From positions 1 to 13,121 of the forward strand of contig JAEKFU010000402.1 in the NCBI GenBank assembly GCA_016522385.1: 13,121 nucleotides of DNA, written 5' to 3'. Positions 1-6,851 of this stretch are shown here, in pieces. Position 1 is the first letter of the stretch. Every line of letters starts with the position of its first letter. The notes beneath the pieces are model-generated. The model was not told the DNA's origin, ran no database searches, and saw only the letters and a program-made list of their open reading frames with translations. The position numbers were made by a program, and so were the translations under genes. This stretch comes from Pseudomonadota bacterium. GTDB taxonomy: Bacteria; Pseudomonadota; Alphaproteobacteria; Rhizobiales; Aestuariivirgaceae.

Positions 1-528
1 CGGTGCGGCAAAGACCTCGGCAAGTTCGCGCAATTGCGGTCGGCCCGGGCTGATGCGGATCTGCGGTAAGTTGGTACGGTGTAGAGCGGCAGTGTGCAGA
101 TCGATACCGATGTCCGAACGGGCAACGACTTCGCGCATGAAGATGTCGGCCAACAGACTGGCCAGCGAACCCTGATCAGAACCAGGAAACGAGCGGTTTA
201 GGTCGCGCCGGTCGGGCAGATAGCGGCTGTGGTTTATAAAGCCGTAGGCATTGACGATGGGAACAGCCAGCAGCGTGCCAGCAAGCGGGCGCAAGGCGGT
301 ATGCTTGAGCACCCTGCGGATAATTTCGACGCCCAGCACCTCATCGCCGTGAATAGCAGCACTGACGAACATGACCGGCCCGTCCTTGCGACCATGCACG
401 ACATGAACCGGCAGTGATACTGGAATATGGTTCGACAGAATGCTGACCGGCAGATCGATGGTCTGACGCGTGCCGGCCTCGGTCCTGGTGCCGCCCAGGT
501 CAAACGGCGCGCGCCGCAATGGCGCCAT
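1..528 (-). CDS. Succinylglutamate desuccinylase/aspartoacylase-family zinc hydrolase (C-terminus beyond window)
   Basis: The first 176 residues are visible; the gene runs off the left edge. Seen: an HGDE motif (H60, E63), the stretch RRDLNRSFPG at residues 107-116, and DLHT with H145. Together these are the zinc ligands (H60, E63, H145) and substrate-binding Arg/Asn of the M14-like AspA/AstE family, which cleaves N-acyl amino acids such as N-succinylglutamate or N-acetylaspartate. The start ATG shares one base with the rimK stop (TGATG), so translation is probably coupled. Inference: next to RimK and a RimB-like protein, the substrate is more likely a glutamate tag or peptide than free succinylglutamate, and no other arginine-catabolism (ast) gene is visible. 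The family call is firm; the substrate is not known. Confidence 0.88.
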   Translation of the reverse strand, partial: MAPLRRAPFDLGGTRTEAGTRQTIDLPVSILSNHIPVSLPVHVVHGRKDGPVMFVSAAIHGDEVLGVEIIRRVLKHTALRPLAGTLLAVPIVNAYGFINHSRYLPDRRDLNRSFPGSDQGSLASLLADIFMREVVARSDIGIDLHTAALHRTNLPQIRISPGRPQLRELAEVFAAP

Positions 529-1433
529 CACCCCTTGCCCCGGGTCTTGGTCCTGCCGGGTTTCTGGTTCTTTTCCATGAAGTCAATGATTTTGGCGGCG
601 ACGTCGATGCCGGTGGCGCTTTCGATGCCTTCGATGCCAGGTGACGAATTCACTTCCATGACCACCGCGCCATGATTGGCGCGCAGCATATCGACACCGG
701 CCACGTTGAGCCCCATGGATTTGGCGGCACGAATCGCCGTCGAACGTTCTTCCGGTGTAATCCTGATCGACCTGGCGCTGCCGCCACGATGCAAGTTGGA
801 CCGGAAATCATCGGCCGCGCCCTTGCGTTCCATGGCGGCGATCACCTTGCCGCCGATGACGAAAGCGCGGATGTCGGTGCCGCCGGCCTCCTTAATGAAC
901 TCCTGTACCAGAATATTGATATTGGCGCCGCGGAATGCTTCGACGACGGACTTTGCCGAGTTGTGGGTTTCGCCGAGCACGACGCCGATACCCTGGGTGC
1001 CCTCGAGCAGCTTGACGACGACCGGAGCGCCACCGGCGATCTTGATCACTTCGTCGGTCTGCTTGGTGTCATGGGCAAAGGCGGTCACCGGCAGACCTAT
1101 GCCATCGCGCGCCAGGAGCTGCATGGAACGCAGCTTGTCGCGCGAGCGGCCAATGGCAACGGATTCGTTGACCGGCCAAACGCCCATCATTTCAAACTGC
1201 CGCAAGACCGCCAGGCCGTAGAATGTGCGCGACGCGGCGATGCGCGGGATGACCGCATCAAAGCCGGTCAAGCGTTCACCCATGAAGCGCAATTCAGGAC
1301 GGTGCGAGGTGATGTTCATGTAGCATCGCAAATAATCAATCGGTTCGATTTCATGGCCACGCGCTTCAGCTGCCTCGACCAGTCTTTTGTGTGAATACAG
1401 GTTAGCGTTGCGCGTCATCAGTGCGATTCTCAT
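528..1433 (-). CDS. rimK: RimK, ATP-grasp alpha-L-glutamate ligase (ribosomal protein S6 modification)
   Basis: At 301 residues it is almost the same length as E. coli RimK (300), and by memory it aligns along its whole length. Signature stretches include LYSHKRLVEAAEARGH (12-27), GVWPVNESVAIGRSRDKLRS (84-103), KLLEGTQGIGVV (141-152), DFRSNLHRGG (209-218) and the metal-binding end MEVNSSPG (259-266) with E260 and N262. The family adds glutamates to the C-terminus of ribosomal protein S6 using ATP; it acts in the cytosol. The start at 1433 was chosen because a strong ribosome binding site (AAGGGAGGGGA) lies just upstream and the N-terminus MRIALMTRN matches the family; the reading frame stays open further upstream but that part has no family resemblance. 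It overlaps the preceding gene by ATGA and touches the next by TGATG. The basic tail (about residues 291-301) is an oddity. Confidence 0.96.
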   Translation of the reverse strand: MRIALMTRNANLYSHKRLVEAAEARGHEIEPIDYLRCYMNITSHRPELRFMGERLTGFDAVIPRIAASRTFYGLAVLRQFEMMGVWPVNESVAIGRSRDKLRSMQLLARDGIGLPVTAFAHDTKQTDEVIKIAGGAPVVVKLLEGTQGIGVVLGETHNSAKSVVEAFRGANINILVQEFIKEAGGTDIRAFVIGGKVIAAMERKGAADDFRSNLHRGGSARSIRITPEERSTAIRAAKSMGLNVAGVDMLRANHGAVVMEVNSSPGIEGIESATGIDVAAKIIDFMEKNQKPGRTKTRGKG

Positions 1434-1996
1434 GAAGTCCCCTCCCTTATCTTTGAACTGGCCCTTTCTGAGGCAGTCAGAACGAATGTTCTGCCGGGAT
1501 GCACGACGAGCCGCTTGTTCATTGTGGCACGGCCGAGGAGCATGGGCACACCCATTTCGGCGCGATCGGTCAGTGTGATTTCGGCGATCCAAGCGTCGTC
1601 GCCAAGCGAGATGCGCGTCTTGACCACGACCCTGTTTTCTACCCCGCCGCCGGTATTTTTTACACGCCGCATGCCGTTCAACGGCAGATCGCAGCGCCGC
1701 GCGTTGTTGGCTGAATCATCGACAAAGGCGTCAAACCGAACCCGCTTGCCGTCCGTGGTCTGATAGATTTGGACATTCTCGGCATGCAGCGCCGCCGAGC
1801 GTGCACCGGTATCCAACTTAGCAATGATCGGCCCGATCTCCAGATCCGGGAGATGGACCATCTCACGCCAGCCGCAAAGCGTTGGCGGCCGTCTGGATCT
1901 CTTGCGGCGTGCGGTCTTAGTCTGGCTCGGCATCATGTTCCGCGGAATGAGTTTGTCCGTTCCCGCAAGCTTAGGGTCCGATGCGCGTAATGTCAT
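1430..1996 (-). CDS. RimB-like retropepsin-type aspartic protease ('ATP-dependent zinc protease' family)
   Basis: 188 residues. Seen: LDTGARSAALHA at residues 61-72, with the aspartic-protease triad D62-T63-G64, and a second conserved piece VPMLLGRATM at 150-159, which is the usual arrangement in the pfam05618 family (often mislabelled zinc protease). In Pseudomonas fluorescens a member of this family, RimB, is encoded with RimK and takes part in controlling S6 glutamation; applying that here is inference from adjacency. The first 45 residues are basic and poorly conserved-looking, so the start is uncertain: ATG at 1996 has no clear ribosome binding site, and the tandem ATGs at 1936/1933 follow GGAAC. 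The 3' end overlaps rimK by four bases (ATGA). The ribBX-like gene ends 23 bp upstream, so one transcript could cover all four genes. Confidence 0.85.
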   Translation of the reverse strand: MTLRASDPKLAGTDKLIPRNMMPSQTKTARRKRSRRPPTLCGWREMVHLPDLEIGPIIAKLDTGARSAALHAENVQIYQTTDGKRVRFDAFVDDSANNARRCDLPLNGMRRVKNTGGGVENRVVVKTRISLGDDAWIAEITLTDRAEMGVPMLLGRATMNKRLVVHPGRTFVLTASERASSKIREGTS

Positions 1997-2019
1997 GCGA
2001 TTCTGCCGCGTGACGGTGA

Positions 2020-3324
2020 CTACCCATCCATCAGCATGGTGTCGGAGATCTCGATGTCAAAGCCGGACAAGCCGACATAGTGGCGGGTGCTGGAGGCCAG
2101 CAGGCGAATCGAGCGAACACCGAGATCACGCAGAATTTGGGCGCCAAGGCCAACATCGCGCCAGCTTTCGCGGCGCGCCTTGGCGCTGCCGGTGAACTCC
2201 GTTTCGTCCTCCTCGGCCAGCTTTGAGGCCGGCACGCCGGCAGTCCCTTCGCGCAGGTAGACCAGGATACCGCGGCCCTCGGCCTTGAACACGTCATAGA
2301 CCTTGTTGAGGGTATCGCGGTTGCCGAAGACATCATCAACCAGGTCTTCACGGTGCAGGCGCACCGGCACATCAATGCCGTTACCTATTTCACCATGCAC
2401 GACGGCAACATGCTGTACGGGATCAAATGGCGTGACATAGGCAAAGCCGCGCGCGGTGCCGGCTGGCGTCTCGACGTCGAAGGCGCCGTTCTGCTCAACC
2501 AGTCTTTCGCGCAGCTGGCGATAGGAAATGAGATCGGCGACGGAGATAATCTTCAGATTGTGCTGGCGGGCAAAATCAATCACTTCACCACCGCGCTTGA
2601 CACTGCCATCGTCGTTGACTAGCTCGCAGATAACGCCAACCGGCGGCTCACCTGCCAGTTGGGCGACATCGACGGCGGCCTCGGTGTGACCGGATCGCAT
2701 CAAAACGCCGCCCTGTTTGGCGATCAATGGAAACACGTGGCCTGGGCGTACGAAATCAGCAGCCTGGACATTGTCGTTCGACAGGGCGTGAACGGTGGCA
2801 CAGCGTTCTTGTGCTGAGATACCGGTCGTCAGGCCCTCCTTGTAGTCGACCGTGACAGTGAACGCGGTGCCGAGCGGCGCTTCGTTCATAGCAACCATCG
2901 GATCGAGCTTGAGCCGACGCGCGGTACCAGCCGACATGGGCGCGCAGACGATACCGCAGCAGTGTCGTATCATGAACGCCATCTGCTCGGGGGTGATTTT
3001 TGATGCACAGCCTACCAAATCGCCCTCGTTTTCGCGGTCGTCGTCATCAACCACAATGATCAGCTCTCCCCGCTCAATGGCGGCAATCGCTGACTCAACA
3101 CTGTCGAGACTCGGCGACATGACTGTCTCCCTGCTATTCTGCAATCCCGCAAAATCCTCCGCCCGCACCTGGCCTTGGCTTAGTTTTTCAATTCTGACCG
3201 CCAGATCGAGCGAGGGCGCGCCGCCGGTCACCAGCTGGGACACGCGACCCTGGGTGACACCGAGCAGTTCAGCCAGCTCTGATTGGGTTTTGCCTTCAGC
3301 ATTCAGCCATTGTGAGAGCTTCAT
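2020..3324 (-). CDS. ribB: HTH-fused 3,4-dihydroxy-2-butanone-4-phosphate synthase with degenerate GTP cyclohydrolase II domain (RibBX type)
   Basis: 434 residues in three parts. Residues 1-58 form an Xre-like helix-turn-helix (core QSELAELLGVTQGRVSQLV). Residues about 75-275 are DHBP synthase, with DDDDRENEGD (93-102), GTAFTVTVDY (152-161), RPGHVFPL (193-200) and GHTEAAVD (212-219); this enzyme makes the four-carbon precursor of riboflavin from ribulose 5-phosphate. Residues about 285-434 resemble GTP cyclohydrolase II but lack its three zinc cysteines: the usual H-S-E-C-x-T-G-D and C-D-C positions read HREDLVDD (324-331) and DTL. That matches the RibBX variant described in Proteobacteria, in which RibX is not an active cyclohydrolase. 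ATG at 3324 is preferred: it follows AATAAGG and starts right at the HTH. The open frame extends upstream only to a TTG at 3360. No FMN riboswitch fits in the 117 bp upstream. Confidence 0.92.
   Translation of the reverse strand: MKLSQWLNAEGKTQSELAELLGVTQGRVSQLVTGGAPSLDLAVRIEKLSQGQVRAEDFAGLQNSRETVMSPSLDSVESAIAAIERGELIIVVDDDDRENEGDLVGCASKITPEQMAFMIRHCCGIVCAPMSAGTARRLKLDPMVAMNEAPLGTAFTVTVDYKEGLTTGISAQERCATVHALSNDNVQAADFVRPGHVFPLIAKQGGVLMRSGHTEAAVDVAQLAGEPPVGVICELVNDDGSVKRGGEVIDFARQHNLKIISVADLISYRQLRERLVEQNGAFDVETPAGTARGFAYVTPFDPVQHVAVVHGEIGNGIDVPVRLHREDLVDDVFGNRDTLNKVYDVFKAEGRGILVYLREGTAGVPASKLAEEDETEFTGSAKARRESWRDVGLGAQILRDLGVRSIRLLASSTRHYVGLSGFDIEISDTMLMDG
3126..3132 (-). promoter_or_regulatory. 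Internal ribosome binding site ahead of an in-frame ATG in ribBX
   Basis: On the minus strand AGGGAGA lies 5 nt before an in-frame ATG at 3120 (residue 69 of the fusion). This methionine begins MSPSLDSVESAIAAIERGEL, exactly where stand-alone DHBP synthases usually start. It may allow a second, HTH-less RibBX product, or be a relic of the time before the HTH was joined. Function is inferred. Confidence 0.45.
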
Positions 3325-3332
3325 GCATACCT

Positions 3333-3349
3333 TATTAGCAGTATTAATA
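3333..3349. promoter_or_regulatory. Imperfect palindrome upstream of HTH-ribBX (candidate operator)
   Basis: On the plus strand TATTA-N7-TAATA (TATTAGCAGTATTAATA), with some inner matching positions. It overlaps the ribosome binding site and lies 8 bp from the ATG at 3324. The minus-strand copy includes TAATAC, which could be a -10 element, although no well-spaced -35 is clear (TTGCCG lies about 15 bp upstream of it). Because the gene product has an Xre-like HTH, self-binding here is a reasonable guess. AT-rich palindromes occur by chance, so confidence is low. Confidence 0.3.
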
Positions 3350-3380
3350 GTGACGGCCAAGCGGCAACGGTATTGTCATT

Positions 3381-3412
3381 AATAAAGAGGCGGGGTGCAT
3401 GCGCACCCCGCC
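3381..3412 (-). terminator. Intrinsic terminator after the PuuD-like gene
   Basis: A perfect 10-bp GC-rich stem (arms 3389-3398 and 3403-3412, GGCGGGGTGC pairing with GCACCCCGCC) with a 4-nt loop, followed on the minus strand by TCTTTATTA. It begins 30 bp past the stop of the membrane-protein gene at 3442 and separates it from ribBX, which therefore needs its own promoter. Confidence 0.85.
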
Positions 3413-3441
3413 CGTGTCAGACGGCCTTAAGCTCCGCTTGT

Positions 3442-4050
3442 TTAGCCGAAGCCGCCGTTTTGCATGGCGACCATGCAGAACAACATAGGGATCGACAGCA
3501 GCGTATTGGTTCTCGAAAACAACATGGCGGTGCGAGCCGCAGCAGCCTTTTCTTCCGCTCCCACCTCGACCATGCCAAGGGCCTTTTTCTGATTCGGCCA
3601 GATGACGAACCAGACGTTGAACCACATGATGGCGCCGAGCCACATGCCGATGCCAATCGGTGTGCTGGCTCCACTATCGGTTAAGCCGAGTGCCACTGCG
3701 CTGCCGAGGTAGCCGTTCATGGCTGCCAGAATCAAACCGGTAACAATTGTCGCCATGGCACCCCAGCGGAACCACCATAGGGCAGCCGGTGCGATGACTT
3801 TGCCGATGGCCGGTTTCTGCTCGTCGGGAATGTTCGGCATATTGGGGATCTGCACGAAGTTGAAATACCACAGCAGACCGATCCACATGACACCGCTGAT
3901 AACATGCAGCCAGCGAAAGAAGAATGCGAACCAGGTATGGTCGAGCGAAATGCCATTTCCGAGCATCAGGCTGATTACGATGTACACAACGAGCGTCGCG
4001 CCGAAGCCGGCAATGACGGTTGATCTTAGATTACTTAGTATCGATGCCAT
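3442..4050 (-). CDS. Membrane protein related to the N-terminal domain of urate hydroxylase PuuD
   Basis: 202 residues, with about five hydrophobic segments (roughly 12-32, 40-65, 90-113, 131-152 and 178-197). The stretch RWLHVISGVMWIGLLWYFNF (46-65) and the repeated W-F-x-W-G pattern (LWWFRWGAM, 91-99) resemble the Urate_ox_N (pfam06181) membrane domain. PuuD itself is about twice as long and ends in a cytochrome c domain that oxidises urate; that part is absent and no CxxCH motif is present, so urate oxidation should not be assumed. H49 could be a haem ligand, but this is a guess. A good ribosome binding site (AAGAAGGGG) precedes the ATG. It lies 104 bp downstream of gcdH on the same strand and ends at a strong terminator. 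No other purine gene is visible. Confidence 0.72.
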   Translation of the reverse strand: MASILSNLRSTVIAGFGATLVVYIVISLMLGNGISLDHTWFAFFFRWLHVISGVMWIGLLWYFNFVQIPNMPNIPDEQKPAIGKVIAPAALWWFRWGAMATIVTGLILAAMNGYLGSAVALGLTDSGASTPIGIGMWLGAIMWFNVWFVIWPNQKKALGMVEVGAEEKAAAARTAMLFSRTNTLLSIPMLFCMVAMQNGGFG

Positions 4051-4154
4051 GGATGACCCCTTCTTTCCATCTCCAGGTGGCCGGTAAACTACTCCGTAAG
4101 ACCGAGCCTAGGCAAGAAAGCAAAAACACTCATTTGACGCCGTTGATAACCGGA

Positions 4155-5369
4155 TCAGCAAAAGGCCTGAATGCCGGTCTGGGCACGCCCGAGGATCAAG
4201 GCGTGCACGTCATTTGTACCTTCATAGGTGTTGACGGTTTCCAGGTTCACCATGTGGCGCATGACTGGGTATTCGTCAGAGATGCCGTTCGCACCATGCA
4301 TGTCACGAGCAATTCGGGCGATCTCAAGCGCCTTGGCACAGTTGTTGCGCTTCATCAGCGAGATCGCCGGCGGCGCGGCGGTGCCGGCCTCCAAGGCACG
4401 GCCGAGCGTCAAGGCGCCCTGCAGGCCGAGGGCAATCTCGGTTTGCATGTCGGCCAACTTTTTTTGCACCAGCTGGGTGGCGGCCAGCGGCCGGTTGAAC
4501 TGCTTGCGTTCCATGGTGTATTCACGCGCTGCATGCCAACACGCCTCAGCTGCCCCCATGGCGCCCCAGCAGATGCCGAACCGGGCCTTGTTGAGACAGC
4601 CGAATGGGCCGGACAGGCCGCGGGCGCCGGGCAACAGGTTTTCTTCCGGCACTTCGACATTTTCGAGAACGATCTCACCGGTGATCGAGGCGCGCAGGCT
4701 GAGCTTGCCCTCGATCTTCGGAGTCGACAATCCGACCATTCCGCGCTCGACGATGAAGCCGTGAATGCCCTCGTCTTCCAGCTTTGCCCAGACCACCGCG
4801 ATATCGGCGATCGGCGAATTGGATATCCACATTTTGGTGCCATTGAGCACAAAGCCTGACGATGTACGCTTGGCACGGGTTTTCATGCCGCCCGGGTCAG
4901 AACCAGCATCCGGTTCGGTCAGCCCGAAACAGCCGACCATCTCACCGGTCGCCAGTTTGGGCAGGTATTTGGTTTTCTGGGCTTCTGAACCATAGGCCTC
5001 GATCGGATACATGACCAAAGAGTTCTGCACGCTGATCGATGAACGGTAGCCACTGTCAATGCGTTCGATTTCGCGGGTGATCAAGCCATAGGCGACGTAG
5101 CCGAGACCGTGGCCGCCATATTTCGGGTCGGTCATGATGCCGAGAAGTCCTAACTCGCCGGACTCGTTGAGGATCTCGCGATCGAATTCCTCGTTTCGAT
5201 AGGCCATCTTGATGCGCGGGGCCAATTTGTCCCGGCAGTACGCCTGCACCGTGTCGCGGATCATGCGTTCTTCTTCGGTAAGCTGGCCTTCGAGGCCCAA
5301 CGGATCCTCCCAGTTGAACGGCTCCGCTGAGTGTTTTGATGTGTCTAGTCTGACCGCGGCGTCAGCCAT
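4155..5369 (-). CDS. gcdH: Glutaryl-CoA dehydrogenase
   Basis: 404 residues, the normal length of the bacterial enzyme. It oxidises and decarboxylates glutaryl-CoA to crotonyl-CoA with FAD, passing electrons to ETF, in lysine and tryptophan breakdown. Seen: the FAD/acyl-CoA stretch CFGLTEPDAGSDPGGMKTRA (147-166), KMWISNSPIADI (179-190), GKLSLRASITGEI (221-233), and the C-terminal signature TYEGTNDVHALILGRAQTGI (381-400) with catalytic Glu383; the last is typical of GCDH rather than other acyl-CoA dehydrogenases. YRSSISVQ (108-115) matches the substrate-pocket Arg/Ser region. The start at 5369 has AGGAGA 8 nt upstream; the longer open frame to 5432 lacks one. No other lysine-degradation gene is visible. 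It is divergent from the thioredoxin-like gene across a 217-bp gap. Confidence 0.96.
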   Translation of the reverse strand: MADAAVRLDTSKHSAEPFNWEDPLGLEGQLTEEERMIRDTVQAYCRDKLAPRIKMAYRNEEFDREILNESGELGLLGIMTDPKYGGHGLGYVAYGLITREIERIDSGYRSSISVQNSLVMYPIEAYGSEAQKTKYLPKLATGEMVGCFGLTEPDAGSDPGGMKTRAKRTSSGFVLNGTKMWISNSPIADIAVVWAKLEDEGIHGFIVERGMVGLSTPKIEGKLSLRASITGEIVLENVEVPEENLLPGARGLSGPFGCLNKARFGICWGAMGAAEACWHAAREYTMERKQFNRPLAATQLVQKKLADMQTEIALGLQGALTLGRALEAGTAAPPAISLMKRNNCAKALEIARIARDMHGANGISDEYPVMRHMVNLETVNTYEGTNDVHALILGRAQTGIQAFC

Positions 5370-5398
5370 CACTATTTCTCCTGCAAATGGGTGTACTG

Positions 5399-5415
5399 GC
5401 GCCAATCTGCGCCAA
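5399..5415. promoter_or_regulatory. Tandem GCGCCAA repeat upstream of gcdH (candidate operator)
   Basis: GCGCCAA occurs at 5399-5405 and 5409-5415, 10 bp apart (one helical turn); TGGCGC/GCGCCA at 5397-5402 and 5409-5414 also forms an inverted repeat. It lies about 30 bp upstream of the gcdH start in the divergent gap, where a regulator could sit. No protein is assigned to it. Confidence 0.25.
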
Positions 5416-5532
5416 ATCGTCCGGCTACGCAACGCGCATCTGTGACGCGGCGGTTTTCGGCAGGCACATCTGATGCGCCCTGCTTCGTTAACGCACCGAT
5501 CAGCCTTTCACGAAAATATTGGTTGATCACCA

Positions 5533-5547
5533 GCGGTGCTGCACCGC
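5533..5547. promoter_or_regulatory. Perfect palindrome GCGGTGC-T-GCACCGC in the divergent gap
   Basis: Two 7-bp arms around a single T, about 40 bp before the thioredoxin-like start codon. This symmetry suits a dimeric regulator bound near the promoter; a one-base centre makes an RNA hairpin unlikely. The rest of the 217-bp gap shows no clear -35/-10 pair. Confidence 0.35.
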
Positions 5548-5586
5548 ACCTTGGAGAGGGGAATAAGGATCTGAAGGTTCGACACC

Positions 5587-6177
5587 ATGTTTCATTACCC
5601 ATTGAACACACGTCGCACGTTTCTGTCGATTGCCGCTGCAAGCCTTGCCGCTGCCAGTTTACCGATGTCGTGCGGTGCGGCTGCGCCAGCTACAAATGTC
5701 GGGCGGCAAGCGCCGCAGTGGGACATCCTGGAATGGATAAATAGTGATGGCGGCAACATCGATACGCTGAGAGGCAAGGTCATCATCGTCGATTTCTTCC
5801 AGCTATGGTGCCCAGGCTGCAACAAGTTCTCCGGTCCTTTGATGAAACGCTGGCAAAGCAAACTTGCCGACGAAATCAACGCCGGCCGGCTTGTGCTGGT
5901 CAAGATCCACACGGTCTTTGAAGGACACAGCTATCAAACCGTTCAAAGACTCAAGAGCTACGTCAAGGAAAACGAAATCACGATGCCCGTCGGCGTCGAC
6001 CGGCATATCGGCAACCGGCGCATCCCTGAGACCATGCGCCGTTACAACACGCGCGGTACTCCTGAAATGGCGGTCATCGACACCGATGGGGTGATCCGCT
6101 TCCAAAAGTTCGGCTTTTTTGATCCGGCCGCGGTGGAGCCGATGATCGTCGCTTTGCTCGCACAAGCTCGCGCCTGA
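5587..6177 (+). CDS. Exported TlpA/ResA-like thioredoxin-fold protein with WCPGC motif
   Basis: 196 residues. The N-terminus has RRTFLSI (9-15) followed by a hydrophobic, Ala-rich stretch to about residue 33: a Tat-like signal. The Cys in LPMSCG (25-30) could suggest a lipoprotein, but Pro at -3 fits a lipobox poorly. The mature part has VIIVDFFQLWCPGCNK (65-80) with redox pair C75/C78 and the cis-Pro loop RGTPEMAV (156-163, P159), so it should do thiol-disulfide exchange in the periplasm. The 25 or so residues after the helix containing the motif (about 110-150) are more elaborate than in plain thioredoxin, as in the TlpA/peroxiredoxin-like branch. GAAGG lies 9 nt before the ATG. The partner is unknown; arsC follows after 84 bp on the same strand, but arsenate reduction occurs in the cytosol, so a direct role with ArsC is doubtful. 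Confidence 0.85.
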   Translation: MFHYPLNTRRTFLSIAAASLAAASLPMSCGAAAPATNVGRQAPQWDILEWINSDGGNIDTLRGKVIIVDFFQLWCPGCNKFSGPLMKRWQSKLADEINAGRLVLVKIHTVFEGHSYQTVQRLKSYVKENEITMPVGVDRHIGNRRIPETMRRYNTRGTPEMAVIDTDGVIRFQKFGFFDPAAVEPMIVALLAQARA

Positions 6178-6261
6178 GCGTTACGAAACTGTCATATTCG
6201 GCTTGTAGGAGTCGCCTGGTTGTCACATGTGCGGCCGGTGGCCGATCTATGAGAGCAGTCC

Positions 6262-6759
6262 ATGGTTGATACGCCTTACAACGTGCTTTTCCTGTGCACC
6301 GGCAACTCGGCCCGCTCGATCATTGCCGAAACGGTGTTGAATGATCTCGGCAAGGGCCGTTTCAGGGCCTTTTCGGCAGGCTCGAAACCGGTTGGCCAAG
6401 TACATCCGCAAACACTCTCTCTGCTGAACAAACTCAATTATGACACCACTGACGCGCGCTCCAAGAGCTGGGACGAATTTGCCGCTAAGGGCTCGCCCAA
6501 AATGGATTTCGTCTTCACAGTGTGTGACAGCGCAGCGGCTGAAACTTGCCCCATTTGGCCGGGTCAGCCCATGTCAGCGCATTGGAGTGTGCCCGATCCG
6601 GCGGCAGCGACGGGATCAGAGGCAGAGATCGCGATCGCCTTTGGCGAAGCGTACAAGACGCTAAACAATCGGATTTCCATTTTCGTCAATCTCCCGATGG
6701 ACAGAATTGACAAGCTTTCTCTGCAGGAACGTTTGGACAAGATCGGCCGGACCACCTGA
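6262..6759 (+). CDS. arsC: Arsenate reductase, LMW protein-tyrosine-phosphatase type
   Basis: 165 residues. The phosphatase-type anion loop CTGNSARS (12-19) binds arsenate; C12 is the nucleophile. FTVCDSAAAETCPIWPG (85-101) supplies C88 and C96, the resolving cysteines of thioredoxin- or glutathione-linked ArsC, and VPDPA (110-114) has the general acid D112. This pattern separates it from plain LMW phosphatases, which lack the two later cysteines. It converts arsenate to arsenite in the cytosol. GAGAG lies 6 nt before the ATG. No arsR, arsB or acr3 is in the window, so arsenite export must be encoded elsewhere, or the gene is a stray survivor of an ars cluster. Confidence 0.93.
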   Translation: MVDTPYNVLFLCTGNSARSIIAETVLNDLGKGRFRAFSAGSKPVGQVHPQTLSLLNKLNYDTTDARSKSWDEFAAKGSPKMDFVFTVCDSAAAETCPIWPGQPMSAHWSVPDPAAATGSEAEIAIAFGEAYKTLNNRISIFVNLPMDRIDKLSLQERLDKIGRTT

Positions 6760-6851
6760 ATAGATCACGTCTTAAGTCGAAATTTCCATCGCAAACGTCT
6801 TGGTTGGTTGTGCGGATCGCCGGCTGCACAAAAGCCGAACTACAATTAGAA

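Noticed and set aside
672..1394. A 240-codon plus-strand open frame opposite rimK
   Set aside because: It is antisense to a highly conserved gene, resembles no family and has no ribosome binding site; the RimK frame explains its composition.
1433..1592. Upstream extension of rimK by 53 codons
   Set aside because: It lies inside the rimB-like coding region and lacks RimK resemblance; the ATG at 1433 has a strong ribosome binding site.
3325..3441. Possible FMN riboswitch upstream of ribBX
   Set aside because: The gap is only 117 bp, includes the terminator hairpin, and shows none of the conserved RFN-element blocks.
4020..4859. A 279-codon plus-strand open frame opposite gcdH and its downstream gap
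   Set aside because: It covers a firmly identified gcdH on the opposite strand; no family resemblance.
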